The notes beneath the pieces are model-generated. The model made no database searches. It was given only the letters and a program-made list of their open reading frames with translations, and had not been told where the DNA came from. A program made the translations under genes and the position numbers. From Bog-877 sp035534695 (GTDB taxonomy: Bacteria > Chloroflexota > Dormibacteria > Aeolococcales > Bog-877), in assembly GCA_035534695.1 (NCBI GenBank), contig DATLRN010000005.1, positions 78,179-142,178 on the forward strand: a stretch of DNA of 64,000 nucleotides, in the 5' to 3' direction. Of this stretch, positions 8,742 through 18,837 are shown in pieces (positions within the stretch are counted from its first letter, which is position 1; each line of letters starts with the position of its first letter).

Positions 8742-9484
8742 CGGTCGAGCAGCCCGCCCTGATCGGTGCCGACACGGCGGCGTAAACCGACCAGGTCAGC
8801 CAGCATACGGCCCCCATCCCGCAAGGAACTCACCCTGGTTCCGGCAGCGTTGCGCCAGATGATGGGGATCTCGGCGATGGGAATCCGCTGCAGTCGGGCT
8901 CGAAGCAGCACCTCTGCATCGAAGCCAAAGCCCGGTGTCAGGAGTGGGGCAAAGCAGCTGACCGCAGCGGCCGCGGTAAACATCTTGAAGCCGCATTGGG
9001 TGTCGTGCAGCCCGGGGAGGACCATCAGCCGCAGCGCCTGGTTGTAGGTCTTACCCATCAGCTCGCGATAGAGAGGTTGGTGCAGCTCGACCTGGGATCC
9101 CGGCATCGCCCGGGACCCAATGGCCACCCCGGCCCCGAGCGCTATCGCCTGCTCCAGCTTGGAACTCTCCGCGATCGGCGTCGAGAGGTCGGCGTCGCTG
9201 AACAAGCGCAAGCCCCCCTGGGCGCGCAGCATTCCTGCCCGGACCGCGGCACCCTTGCCCTGGTTGTTGTCGAACACGATCAGCTGCAACTCCGGCCAGC
9301 TGGCCTGGGCCCGCTCCACGATCTGGCGGGTGCCGTCGCGGCTGCCATCGTCGACCACGAGTACCTCGTAGGTTCTGGCGGCGGCGTCCAGGTGGCTTCG
9401 AATCAGTGCCAGCGAGGGGGGAAGTCGGTTCACCTCGTTGTAGGCGGGCAGGACCAAGCTCAGCTCGATTGGTGAGGAGCTCAT
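8738..9484 (-). CDS. GT2 glycosyltransferase, dolichyl/polyprenyl-phosphate sugar synthase type
   Basis: I chose the ATG at 9484, which overlaps the upstream stop codon (ATGA) and gives 248 residues; the longer open frame is spurious. The protein begins with ELSLVLPAYNEVNRLP, followed by EVLVVDDGSRDGTRQIVE and the DXD-like FSDADLSTP, all GT2/DPM1-family landmarks. No membrane helices follow, as in simple DPM1. Such enzymes move a sugar from a nucleotide carrier to a lipid phosphate, and a GT-C-type protein then uses it; the next gene encodes such a candidate. The context with WecG upstream suggests surface polysaccharide or glycoprotein synthesis. Confidence 0.87.
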   Translation of the reverse strand: MSSSPIELSLVLPAYNEVNRLPPSLALIRSHLDAAARTYEVLVVDDGSRDGTRQIVERAQASWPELQLIVFDNNQGKGAAVRAGMLRAQGGLRLFSDADLSTPIAESSKLEQAIALGAGVAIGSRAMPGSQVELHQPLYRELMGKTYNQALRLMVLPGLHDTQCGFKMFTAAAAVSCFAPLLTPGFGFDAEVLLRARLQRIPIAEIPIIWRNAAGTRVSSLRDGGRMLADLVGLRRRVGTDQGGLLDR

Positions 9485-10278
9485 CGCCGCCGCGACCGGA
9501 AGGCCTCTCTCCAGACCTCCCAGAAGAAGCGCCCACCGCGCAGCATCCGGGGTAGCCGCCAGGGCTGGCGGACCAGCCGAAAAGCCCACTCCAATCCCAT
9601 CCGGCGGAGCATGACCGGAGCCCGGGGGACCTTACCGGCCAGGTAATCAAGGGTGCCGCCCACCCCGATCCCCACCCGGGCACCGCTGGCATCCAGGTGG
9701 CGGGAGATCCAGAGGTCCTGCTGGGGAACGCCGAACGCGACCGCCAGAAGAGTCGCGCCGGAGTCGCGGATTCGGGTGCAGATGGTGGCCGCCTCGCTGG
9801 TCGCCGGCGAGCCGGCCCAGGTGCCGGCGATGCGCAGTCCTGAGTGCTCGCCTTGCAACCTTCGCGCAGCCGCCTCGGCGACCCCGGGAGCGGCGCCCAG
9901 GAGAAACAGGGAGCAGTTCCGCTGGCGCGCCAGGTCGGCCAGGAGTCCTAGGAAATCGGCTCCGGCGATCCGGTCCGGCAGCGCCGCGCCGAGCCGGCGA
10001 GCTCCCCACACCACACCGGCGCCATCGGGAAGGACGAGCCCGGCCTGCCGGATCGCCTGGGCCAACTCCGGTTGCCGACGCGCCTGCATGATCATCTCCG
10101 GATTGAGGGTGACCACCTGAAGCGGCGGACCTCCCCCGGTAATCGCCCCTTCGCAGCTCGCCAGCGCTTCCGCCACGGTGCAGCGATCCACTGGGATACC
10201 TAGTAGTTCGAGCCGCGCCGAGCCCTCGATGCGAGGACCAGGAGGGAGGGAAGTGGACGAGACGCCGGCCCCTGGCAC
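9481..10278 (-). CDS. WecG/TagA/CpsF family glycosyltransferase (GT26)
   Basis: The family core starts at ELLGIPVDRCTVAEAL and continues with VTLNPEMI, GLVLPDGAGVVWGARRLG, the GADFLGLL segment and PQQDLWISRH, all standard for GT26. These enzymes add ManNAc-type sugars to lipid-linked GlcNAc, the second step after WecA/TagO; a WecA homologue is at 24806-25903. The first acceptable start is a GTG at 10278 without a clear Shine-Dalgarno, giving about 265 residues; the longer frame overlaps atpC and is unlikely. The C-terminal half (PVMLRRMGLEWAFRLVRQPW) is the membrane-associated region of the family. It follows atpC by 73 bases. Confidence 0.85.
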   Translation of the reverse strand: MPGAGVSSTSLPPGPRIEGSARLELLGIPVDRCTVAEALASCEGAITGGGPPLQVVTLNPEMIMQARRQPELAQAIRQAGLVLPDGAGVVWGARRLGAALPDRIAGADFLGLLADLARQRNCSLFLLGAAPGVAEAAARRLQGEHSGLRIAGTWAGSPATSEAATICTRIRDSGATLLAVAFGVPQQDLWISRHLDASGARVGIGVGGTLDYLAGKVPRAPVMLRRMGLEWAFRLVRQPWRLPRMLRGGRFFWEVWREAFRSRRR

Positions 10279-10351
10279 GGGCCGAGTATATGGCCGGTTC
10301 GAGCCCTCGCCCGAGCGAGACGGAGTCGTTACGCGCCGCTGGCGAAGGGCT

Positions 10352-10774
10352 TCAGTCCCGCCGGCGGCGACGGGCCCGTTCCGCCGCCTGGAGCCGGAAC
10401 TCGGCAACTTCCAGGTCGCGCTCCAAACTGGCGAGATCGTCGGACTCCGGAGAGCCGACCCGGCTGAGCGCCTCCTGGGCCACCCGCCGCTCTTCCTCGG
10501 CTGCTGCCGGATCAAGGTCACTGGCCGAGAACGCCCGATCCGCCAGGATCGAGACCCGCTTCGGCAGCACCTCGAGATATGCCCCCTCCACGAAGAAGAA
10601 TTGCTCCTCGCTCCCCTGCCGCAGCATCAGCTCTCCCGGCTTGAGCCAGGTGAGCAGCGGGGCGTGCTCGGGCAGGACCCCGAGCTCGCCGTCGGCTCCG
10701 CGAGCCACGATGAAGTCGCAGTCGCCCTGGAAGAGAGGCTTGGTGGCTGCCAGGAGCCGAGTGGGAACCCCCAA
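10352..10774 (-). CDS. atpC: ATP synthase F1 subunit epsilon
   Basis: This 140-residue protein has the N-terminal beta-sandwich with the signature GADGELGVLPEHAPLLTWL and the two-helix C-terminal domain, which is rich in Arg and Glu and ends in RRRRRD. Epsilon couples F1 to the c-ring and can inhibit ATP hydrolysis. The start is a TTG one base after the atpD stop codon; no ATG or GTG lies nearby in frame without running into atpD. It is the last gene of the atp operon. The assignment is secure; only the start is uncertain. Confidence 0.93.
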   Translation of the reverse strand: MGVPTRLLAATKPLFQGDCDFIVARGADGELGVLPEHAPLLTWLKPGELMLRQGSEEQFFFVEGAYLEVLPKRVSILADRAFSASDLDPAAAEEERRVAQEALSRVGSPESDDLASLERDLEVAEFRLQAAERARRRRRD

Positions 10775-10775
10775 T

Positions 10776-12428
10776 TCAGCGCGCCCCGGCCTTGGGTTTG
10801 GCCTTGGAGCGCGGCGCCGCCGGCTTGGGCTTGGCCTTGGCCCGAGAGCGTGTCGTCGTCTTCTTGGTAGGCGGAGTCGACTCCGCCTCGGCCGTGTCCT
10901 CCTCTTCGGAGCCAGAGCCGGCGACCGCGGCGATAACGGCTGCTTCGCCGGCCGCCGCTGGGGTCTCCGCCTTCTCCTCCGGCTCGGCGCCGCGGTTCAG
11001 CTTCTGGCCGTTCTCGATCGCCTCATCGATGGTGCCCACCATCCGGAAGGCCTGCTCGGGTAAGTGGTCGAGCTTGCCCTCCAAGATCTCCTTGAAGCCG
11101 CGCACCGTCTCCTTGATGGGCACGTACTTTCCGGGCAACCCGGTGAACTGTTCGGCGACGAACATGGGCTGGGCCAGGAACTGGCGCACCCGGCGGGCCC
11201 GATCCACGGTCTGGCGGTCCTCATCGGAGAGCTCCTCCATACCGAGGATGGCAATGATGTCCTCCAGGTCCTTGTAGCGCTGCAGCACCCGCTGCACTCC
11301 CAGAGCCACCTCATGGTGCTCAGCCCCGACCACATTGGGATCCAGAATCCGGCTGAAGGAGTCCAGCGGGTCAACCGCCGGGAAGAGCCCCAGCTCGGCG
11401 ATCTGTCGGCTCAGGGAGACGGTAGCTCCGAGGTGGGCGAAAGTGGTCTGGATGGCGGGGTCGGTGTAGTCGTCGGCAGGTACGAAGACCGCCTGCACCG
11501 AGGTGATCGAGCCCCGGTGCGTCGACGTTATCCGCTCCTGCAGGTCGCCCATCTCGGTCGCCAGGGTGGGCTGGTAGCCGACCGCGGAAGGCATCCGACC
11601 CAGAAGCGCGGAGACCTCGCTGCCGGCCAGCATGTAGCGGAAGACGTTGTCGATGAAGAGCAGCACGTCAGCTCCCTCAGCGTCACGGAACTGCTCGGCC
11701 ATGGTGACCCCGGTCAAGGCGATTCTGGCTCTCGCCCCCGGCGGCTCGTTCATCTGGCCGAAGACCAAGGCGGTCTGGTCGATGACCCCGGACTCGTGCA
11801 TCTCGCGGAAGAGGGCGTTGCCCTCTCGGGTCCTCTCCCCCACTCCGGCGAAGACGGAGAAGCCGGCATGCTCCTTGGCGATGTTGCGGATGAGCTCCAT
11901 CACGATCACCGTCTTGCCCACTCCGGCGCCTCCGAAGAGCCCGATCTTGGAGCCCTTGGCGAAGGGGCAGATGAGATCGATCACCTTGAGTCCGGTCTCG
12001 AGGATCTCGGTTGAGGTCTCCTGGTCGGCGACCGTCGGCGGATCACGGTGGATAGGAAGTCGCTCCTTGCCCTTGACCGGTCCACCTCCGTCGATCGGCT
12101 CCCCGATGACGTTGAACATGCGGCCGAGGACCTCCTTGCCCACGGGCACCTCGATGGGCCCACCCGTGGCCACCACCGGGTCGCCTCGACGGAGGCCATC
12201 GGTGGAGGCCATGGCGATGCATCGGGCCACTTCGTTGCCCAGGTGCTGCTGCACCTCGAGGACCAGGCGCGGGCCCTGGCGGCGGACTTCCAGGGCGTCG
12301 TTGATCAGCGGCAGTTGACCGGCTCCGAAGGCCACGTCCACCACCGCTCCGATCACCTGCAACACAGCGCCGGTCGGCGGCGCTCCCTGGGCCGTCTTTT
12401 CCACCGCCTTGACCTTGGCCTTTGTCAT
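10776..12428 (-). CDS. atpD: ATP synthase F1 subunit beta with long C-terminal tail
   Basis: The catalytic subunit has Walker A GGAGVGKTV, the Walker B strand ending LLFIDN, the catalytic-site stretch NEPPGARARIALTG and a DELSEED variant, EELSDEDRQ. ATG 12428 is preferred over the adjacent GTG because GAGGAGG is then correctly spaced. The conserved enzyme ends around NGQKLNRG. A further 65-70 residues follow that are first acidic (SGSEEEDTAEAE) and then a run of Lys, Ala and Pro (KAKPKPAAPRSKAKPKAGAR). Most beta subunits end near residue 470-480, so this tail is unusual; its charge suggests a disordered nucleic-acid or membrane-contacting segment. It lies between atpG and atpC. Confidence 0.97.
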   Translation of the reverse strand: MTKAKVKAVEKTAQGAPPTGAVLQVIGAVVDVAFGAGQLPLINDALEVRRQGPRLVLEVQQHLGNEVARCIAMASTDGLRRGDPVVATGGPIEVPVGKEVLGRMFNVIGEPIDGGGPVKGKERLPIHRDPPTVADQETSTEILETGLKVIDLICPFAKGSKIGLFGGAGVGKTVIVMELIRNIAKEHAGFSVFAGVGERTREGNALFREMHESGVIDQTALVFGQMNEPPGARARIALTGVTMAEQFRDAEGADVLLFIDNVFRYMLAGSEVSALLGRMPSAVGYQPTLATEMGDLQERITSTHRGSITSVQAVFVPADDYTDPAIQTTFAHLGATVSLSRQIAELGLFPAVDPLDSFSRILDPNVVGAEHHEVALGVQRVLQRYKDLEDIIAILGMEELSDEDRQTVDRARRVRQFLAQPMFVAEQFTGLPGKYVPIKETVRGFKEILEGKLDHLPEQAFRMVGTIDEAIENGQKLNRGAEPEEKAETPAAAGEAAVIAAVAGSGSEEEDTAEAESTPPTKKTTTRSRAKAKPKPAAPRSKAKPKAGAR

Positions 12429-12438
12429 CACTACCTCC

Positions 12439-13311
12439 TCAGCGCCGGGCCGCCTTGAGGGCCTCGGCGCCGCCGATAATTTCCATGAGTTCCCGGGTCA
12501 CGTTCGCCTGCCGCAGCTTGTTGGCGGTCAGGGAGAGCTCCCGGATGACGTCTCCCGCCTTGGTCGTCGCGTTGCGCATGGCGACCATGCGGGCGCTGTG
12601 CTCGCTGGCCTGATTCTCCAGTACCGCCTGGTAGACCTGACTGAGCAGGTAGTCGGGCATGAAGCGGTCCAGGACCTCTCTTGCTCCCGGCTCGTAGATG
12701 TAGTCGCCCTGCGTCTGCGGGCCTTCATCCTCGTCGGCCGGGGGCACAGGCACCAGTTGGCGCACCGTGGGCACCTGGCTGAGCAGGTTGCGGAAGCGGG
12801 CATAGGCGAGGTAGACCTCGCGCACCTGGCCATCGATGTATGCCTGCACCGCCGCCTCCACCGCCGGGCGCAGCTCGTCGGGTACCACCCGGTCGGGCAG
12901 ACCCTGCTTGTGGTGGACGATCTCCAGTTGCATGCGATTGGCAAACTCCAGGCCCTTGCGGCCGACCGCCACCACCTGATACCGGGGCCCGAACCGGCGC
13001 CGCAACTCGGCGTGGGCCGCCCGCATGGTATTGACGTTGAGGGCGCCCACCCGGCCGCGGTCGCTGGTGACCAGAATGAGCAGTCCAGTCCCCTCCTCTC
13101 GGGGAATCATGAAGGGATGCTTGAACTCCTTGCCGACCTTGGCGACGTCACGAGCCACCTCGTCCATGGCGACCGCGTAGGGACGGGCCCCCTCCACGCG
13201 CACCTGGGCCCGGCGGATCTTGGCCGCCGAGACCATCTGCATGGCCCGGGTCATCTGCTCGATGTTGCGCACCGAGCGGATGTGGCGACGGATGTCGCGG
13301 AGGGTGGCCAA
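12439..13311 (-). CDS. atpG: ATP synthase F1 subunit gamma
   Basis: This 290-residue protein starts ATLRDIRRHIRSVRNIEQMT and continues MVSAAKIRRAQ, the conserved N-terminal helix of the rotating shaft. The C-terminal helix ends with LRQANVTRELMEIIGGAEAL, the other half of the coiled coil. The start codon is TTG at 13311, eight bases after the atpA stop; I see no strong Shine-Dalgarno in the gap, so translation is probably coupled to atpA. A short insert rich in Glu and Pro (VPPADEDEGPQTQG) lies in the middle domain. Function and family are certain. Confidence 0.95.
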   Translation of the reverse strand: MATLRDIRRHIRSVRNIEQMTRAMQMVSAAKIRRAQVRVEGARPYAVAMDEVARDVAKVGKEFKHPFMIPREEGTGLLILVTSDRGRVGALNVNTMRAAHAELRRRFGPRYQVVAVGRKGLEFANRMQLEIVHHKQGLPDRVVPDELRPAVEAAVQAYIDGQVREVYLAYARFRNLLSQVPTVRQLVPVPPADEDEGPQTQGDYIYEPGAREVLDRFMPDYLLSQVYQAVLENQASEHSARMVAMRNATTKAGDVIRELSLTANKLRQANVTRELMEIIGGAEALKAARR

Positions 13312-13319
13312 GGAGCTGT

Positions 13320-14855
<1,536 letters not shown>

Positions 14856-14862
14856 GTTTTCC

Positions 14863-15429
14863 TCATCTACTTGGCACCTGGGTGAGAAGGTCCTGGCGGA
14901 GTTGCTGGAGCCGTGTGGTCACGCTGGCATCGAAGACGCGGTCACCGACCCGGACCACCGCCCCACCCAACAGGGAGGGGTCCACCTTAGCCTCGAAACG
15001 AACATCTAAATGGAGCCGCTCGGAGAGTTGCTCGGCGAGCTGCTTCTGCTCCGCGGCACTGACCGGCACCGCAGTCGTCAGCTGAGCCAGGACCCGGCCC
15101 TCGCGTTTGTCGACCAGCTGCTGGTACCCCTCCTCAATCGCCGGCAAAAGGCGCTGGCGCTGGCTGCTGACGAGGACCAGGAGGAGGTTGCCGGCCTGCT
15201 TGTCTAAGCCCTTGTCCTGGGCCACGACCGCTCGGCACAACTCGATTTTTTGAGCAATCCGCAACGAGGGCTCGGCCAGCGTCTTGCCCAGGTCGGAATC
15301 TTCCAGGAGCTGACGCAGGCTGAGCAAGCGCTTCCGCCACGCGGCAAAGTGCCCCTCCTCCTGGGCCAGCTCGAAGACCGCATGCGCGTAGTGGCGGGCG
15401 GTGCTGGGCACCCGCGGTGCTTCAGGCAC
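14863..15429 (-). CDS. atpH: ATP synthase F1 subunit delta
   Basis: This 188-residue protein shows the delta/OSCP pattern: ARHYAHAVFELAQEEG at the N-terminus and the C-terminal block ELTTAVPVSAAEQKQLAEQL-like region ending VDPSLLGGAVVRVGDRVFDASV. It links the peripheral stalk to alpha. The GTG start overlaps the atpF stop by eight bases. No odd features were seen. Confidence 0.94.
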   Translation of the reverse strand: MPEAPRVPSTARHYAHAVFELAQEEGHFAAWRKRLLSLRQLLEDSDLGKTLAEPSLRIAQKIELCRAVVAQDKGLDKQAGNLLLVLVSSQRQRLLPAIEEGYQQLVDKREGRVLAQLTTAVPVSAAEQKQLAEQLSERLHLDVRFEAKVDPSLLGGAVVRVGDRVFDASVTTRLQQLRQDLLTQVPSR

Positions 15430-15931
15430 TCAAATCCACCTCTGCCAGGGCCTCATCGATCAGTCGACGTTGCCGCTTCTGGTCGAGCTCCTCTTCCAGG
15501 ATCTTTTGTGTCGCCAGCAAGACCAGGTCAGCCACCTGCCGGCGCAGCTGGCTCACCGCCTGTTCCCGCTCCTGGGCTAACTCGGCCCGGGCCCGAGTGA
15601 TCATCGCCTCCTGCTCCTGCCGTCCTTTCTGGCGGAGCTCCTCCCGGAGCTCCTCGCCGAGCTTCTCAGCACGGTCTAGGATCTCCTGGGCCTGACGGCG
15701 GGCATCCGCCAGGTCCGACTTCTCCTTCTGCCTGGCCTGATCAACCTCGCGACGGGCCGCCTCGGCTTCGGATAGAGCTTGGGCGATTTGCCGCTGGCGC
15801 GTCTTGAGGGCATTGTTGATCGGCGGGAAGACGTAGCGCGAAAGCAGGTATAAGAGCGCCAAGAAAACCACGACTTCCACGGGAAACGTGAGGTTGAGCG
15901 ACAGCGGGCTGTTGGCGGCGACTAGGGGCAC
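15422..15931 (-). CDS. atpF: ATP synthase F0 subunit b
   Basis: This 169-residue protein has one N-terminal membrane helix (FPVEVVVFLALLYLLSRYVF) followed by a long, highly charged helix rich in Ala, Glu, Gln and Arg that forms the peripheral stalk coiled coil. The junction YVFPPINNALKTRQRQI is the typical b-subunit hinge. The GTG start lies nine bases after atpE, and the 3' end overlaps atpH. Only one b-type gene is present, so the stalk is probably a homodimer. Confidence 0.95.
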   Translation of the reverse strand: MPLVAANSPLSLNLTFPVEVVVFLALLYLLSRYVFPPINNALKTRQRQIAQALSEAEAARREVDQARQKEKSDLADARRQAQEILDRAEKLGEELREELRQKGRQEQEAMITRARAELAQEREQAVSQLRRQVADLVLLATQKILEEELDQKRQRRLIDEALAEVDLSA

Positions 15932-15940
15932 CGACGGTTC

Positions 15941-16186
15941 CTACTTACCGGCCAGGCTGATGAAGACGAACATCAACGCCAGGTTGATGAAGTAGACGGC
16001 CTCGGCTAGACCGACGGTCAAGAAGGTCCAGGTGAGAAGCCGCGATTGAGCCTCCGGCTGCCGTGCGATGCCGGCGATCAACTGGGCTCCGGCCAGGCCG
16101 TCACCGATGGCCGCACCGACGGCACCGACGCCGGTGCCGATCATGGCTCCGGCGTAGACAATTGCATGAGACGTGTCGAGCGCCAT
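15941..16186 (-). CDS. atpE: ATP synthase F0 subunit c
   Basis: This is an 81-residue hairpin of two membrane helices. The first carries the glycine-rich face GTGVGAVGAAIGDGLAG, the polar loop is ARQPEAQ, and the second helix has the ion-carrying Glu62 in GLAEAVYFINL. The Na+-specific ligand set (Gln in helix 1 with Glu-Ser in helix 2) is not evident, so a proton-driven ring is more likely. Its ATG has a Shine-Dalgarno GGGAGGAGA region just upstream. Confidence 0.95.
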   Translation of the reverse strand: MALDTSHAIVYAGAMIGTGVGAVGAAIGDGLAGAQLIAGIARQPEAQSRLLTWTFLTVGLAEAVYFINLALMFVFISLAGK

Positions 16187-16223
16187 TGAATTTCTCCTCC
16201 CAGTACGAGTGTGGGGATTGCCC

Positions 16224-16991
16224 CTAGGCGGTGGCGGCCTCGACCGCCGAGTCAGTTTCAGCTTCGTGCTCGGTCGTCGCCATGCTCAGGTAGATCACCG
16301 TCAGCAGGGCGAAGATAAAGGCCTGGATTACGTCGACAAAAATCCCCTCAAAGAGCTTCCAAACACCATTGAAAGCCCAGGAGAGGTAAAGCGGCAGCAG
16401 GGCGATGATCTGCAACATTAGCGCTGCCGCAAACATATTCCCGAAGAGTCGCAGCGTCAGCGAAATGGGGTAGGAAATCTGTGAGATGATGTTGATGGGC
16501 GCCAAGAGTACGTAGAAAACCTTGGGCATGCCCGCGGGATGGAGGTAATTGATCTTTATGTAGCGCTTGAATCCACGCTGCCGGATTGACGTGAAATGCA
16601 CCAGAAAGATGACGATGACCGCCAGCGCGGCTGTGTCATTCACATCCGCCGTCGCCGAGGTGAGCCGGTCCCCGGTGGGAATTAGTTCCAGCCAGTTGCT
16701 GACCAGGATGTAGAAGAAGAGAACGGTGCAGAGCGGCACTGCCCAGCTGGCAAATGGACCGATCATTCGCGTCACGTAGTCGTCCACCGTTTGCCAGACC
16801 ATCTCGATAAACGCCTGAAACCGGCCGGGCACCCCGGCGGTCGTGACGTGACGCAGGTAGAGACCCGCTCCCAGCACGATGCTGAAGGCGACCAGGCTGC
16901 TGACCAGCGTGTCCAGGTAGAGCGACATCCCGAAGATGTGGGTGGTCCAGTGGTTGCCCACCTCGATCTGAGAGAGAACTAGCGGTCTCAC
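16224..16991 (-). CDS. atpB: ATP synthase F0 subunit a
   Basis: This 255-residue protein has five to six membrane helices. The essential Arg lies in SLTLRLFGNMFAAALML and the second channel region is FIFALLTVIYLSMA. The start is a GTG that overlaps the stop of the upstream atpI gene (GTGA). The C-terminus ends in a Glu/Ala-rich tail (HEAETDSAVEAATA). It forms the proton half-channels against the c-ring. Confidence 0.95.
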   Translation of the reverse strand: MRPLVLSQIEVGNHWTTHIFGMSLYLDTLVSSLVAFSIVLGAGLYLRHVTTAGVPGRFQAFIEMVWQTVDDYVTRMIGPFASWAVPLCTVLFFYILVSNWLELIPTGDRLTSATADVNDTAALAVIVIFLVHFTSIRQRGFKRYIKINYLHPAGMPKVFYVLLAPINIISQISYPISLTLRLFGNMFAAALMLQIIALLPLYLSWAFNGVWKLFEGIFVDVIQAFIFALLTVIYLSMATTEHEAETDSAVEAATA

Positions 16992-17350
16992 CTTCTGGTC
17001 GCCCTGATCCCGAAGCGCACCATCGCTCCTACCTGGGCCAGGTGGGTGGCCAGGAGTCCGAGCAATCCCCAGATACCGACCGGGCCGAGTAACTCCACCA
17101 AGACCACCAGCAAGACCGTGATCACGACCAGCCGGGGCAGGCTCGAGCTCAAGAAGGCGATCGGAGCCCGACCCAAGGCAAAAGCAGCGAAGCGCAGGTT
17201 GGCGACCCCGAGGATGCCTCCAGCCAACGCCAGGCCGGCACCCTCCGGGCCGCCGATGAGATAGGCGATACCGACAACCACGATGGCGGCGGCCACGGCG
17301 GCGATCCAGGCGGAGCGCACGGCGCCAGCCAGCTGATCGGCGTCAACCAT
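16988..17350 (-). CDS. atpI: ATP synthase-associated membrane protein, AtpI-like
   Basis: This protein of about 120 residues has four hydrophobic segments and ends with a basic tail (RFGIRATRR). It lies directly before atpB, where subunit I sits in most bacterial operons, and overlaps atpB by the GTGA arrangement. Sequence conservation in this family is low, so position and topology carry the call. AtpI assists c-ring assembly or Mg2+ handling in studied species. I took ATG 17350; a GTG codon lies immediately before it. Confidence 0.72.
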   Translation of the reverse strand: MVDADQLAGAVRSAWIAAVAAAIVVVGIAYLIGGPEGAGLALAGGILGVANLRFAAFALGRAPIAFLSSSLPRLVVITVLLVVLVELLGPVGIWGLLGLLATHLAQVGAMVRFGIRATRR

Positions 17351-17356
17351 CACTGT

Positions 17357-17587
17357 CTACCGGCCCCGGAAGGGCGCGAGGCCCCGATACACCGCCAAAC
17401 TTCCTCCCACGAATCCCAGAACCAGACCGACGAAGGTCAGAAGTGGGAGCGTGCGAAAGTGCTCGTCCAGCAATACCCCGGCCACGACCCCACTTCCGAC
17501 CGTGATCGAGAAGACTCCTACCAACGCGAGGGCGTCGCCGGGACCCGGAACTCTCTTGGGCCGCCGCGGATCGCCCTCCGAGGACAA
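17357..17587 (-). CDS. Small two-helix membrane protein, AtpZ-like, first gene of atp operon
   Basis: This 76-residue protein has two membrane helices (ALVGVFSITVGSGVVAGVLL and LLTFVGLVLGFVGGSLAVY). Length, two-helix topology and a position just before atpI match AtpZ/F0F1-ATPase gene 1 proteins. The only workable start is TTG 17587. TAAGAT, a possible -10 element, ends nine bases before this codon and there is no Shine-Dalgarno, so the operon mRNA may be nearly leaderless. The promoter idea is a guess from sequence. Confidence 0.65.
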   Translation of the reverse strand: MSSEGDPRRPKRVPGPGDALALVGVFSITVGSGVVAGVLLDEHFRTLPLLTFVGLVLGFVGGSLAVYRGLAPFRGR

Positions 17588-17703
17588 TTCGGGCGGATCT
17601 TATCACGGCCAACCAGGGCTTCAGGGAAGTGAGGCTGAGGTCCTGGTGGGGAGAGGTGGGCAGGTGCCTGAAGCTCGCTTCCGGTGGTACGTACACTGCC
17701 GCG

Positions 17704-18837
17704 GTGGAGATCGGAATCGACGCCAGCCGAGCCTTCCAGTCCGAGGCCACCGGCATCGGCGTGTACGCCACCCAGGTCCTGACCCGACTACTTCCCGAAC
17801 CCCCGGCATCGTTACGGCTCTACCTCAATCAGAAGAGGCCCCCCGGAAGCGCACCAGCCCTGGCTCCCGGATCGGAGTGGCGTTGTCTGCCCCTGCCTCG
17901 CGGCTGGACCAAACTCCGGCTACGCTGGGAAGTGCAGCGCCACCCGCCCCAGCTCCTCTGGATCCCCGCCTACAGGCTCCCCCCGGGCCGCCTCCCCCGC
18001 TCGGTGGTGACCGTCCATGGGGTCGAACACCGCTTCGCCCCGAACGCCTATCCGGGCCGCCGGGCGGAGGCGGTCGAGTCGTTCGTCACCGACAGCCTGG
18101 CGCGCGCCGCCAGGCTGATCACCCCCTCGGAGACAACCAAGGCGGATCTGGTCCATCTCTATGGGGCCGACCCCAATCGCATCACCGTCATCCCCCACTG
18201 GATCGCGGCCGAGCTTAGCCCGGTCGCAGCTGATCGGCTACCGGACCTCCTCGAGGGGCTGGGCGACGCCCGGCCCTACTTCCTCGTCGTGGGGGCGCAC
18301 CACCCCCGCAAGAACGTCCCCTTTCTTCTGGACCAGTTCGCCCGGGCCTTCGCGCCCGGCCACGCGCCCGAGGTGCGGCTGGTGGTCACCAATGCCAATG
18401 GTCCGGTCCGAGAGGCTCTTCTGGCCCAAGCCGCCCAGCTGGACTTGAGTTCCCGGGTTCGCTTGCTAGGACATGTTTCAGGAAAACGCCTGGCGGCTCT
18501 CTACTCCGGAGCGGTGGCGGCGTGTGTTCCCTCGCTCTATGAGGGCTTCGGGCTCCCGGCACTGGAGGCCATGGCATGCGGAACTCCGGTCCTGGCCACT
18601 GGTGTGGGCGGAGTAGAGGAGGTGGCCCAAGGGGCGGCGCTGCTCATCTCCCCCGGCGACTCGGAGGGCTGGGTGGATGGGCTTCGTCGCCTTATCGAAG
18701 AGCCTGAGCTGCGCCAGCATCTGAGCACCCTTGGTTTGAGCCGGGCCGCCCGCTATAGCTGGGCGCAATCGGCCAGCTCGCATCGCCAGCTTCTGGCCGA
18801 AGAACTGCGGCGGGCTCAGCCTAGCCCGTCGGCCTAG
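17704..18837 (+). CDS. GT4-family glycosyltransferase (GT-B fold)
   Basis: The conserved start is EIGIDASRAFQSEATGIGVY, so I placed the start at GTG 17704 (377 residues). The acceptor half has EATGIGVYATQVL; the donor half begins PYFLVVGAHHPRKNVPFLL and carries the GT4 E-X7-E motif in PSLYEGFGLPALEAMACGTP. The protein is soluble and membrane-peripheral. It diverges from the atp operon and its end overlaps the convergent ABC ATPase gene by 17 bases. Mannosyl- or rhamnosyl-type transfer in surface glycan synthesis is usual for the family; the substrate cannot be told. Confidence 0.88.
   Translation: MEIGIDASRAFQSEATGIGVYATQVLTRLLPEPPASLRLYLNQKRPPGSAPALAPGSEWRCLPLPRGWTKLRLRWEVQRHPPQLLWIPAYRLPPGRLPRSVVTVHGVEHRFAPNAYPGRRAEAVESFVTDSLARAARLITPSETTKADLVHLYGADPNRITVIPHWIAAELSPVAADRLPDLLEGLGDARPYFLVVGAHHPRKNVPFLLDQFARAFAPGHAPEVRLVVTNANGPVREALLAQAAQLDLSSRVRLLGHVSGKRLAALYSGAVAACVPSLYEGFGLPALEAMACGTPVLATGVGGVEEVAQGAALLISPGDSEGWVDGLRRLIEEPELRQHLSTLGLSRAARYSWAQSASSHRQLLAEELRRAQPSPSA

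Noticed and set aside
10290..10320. Possible tRNA T-loop (GGTTCGAGCCC)
   Set aside because: No acceptor, D or anticodon stem can be formed around it; it lies in the coding or leader region of the WecG gene.
11064..12014. 316-codon rightward frame opposite atpD
   Set aside because: It is a mirror of the conserved atpD gene in high-GC DNA, with His/Leu/Gly-biased composition.
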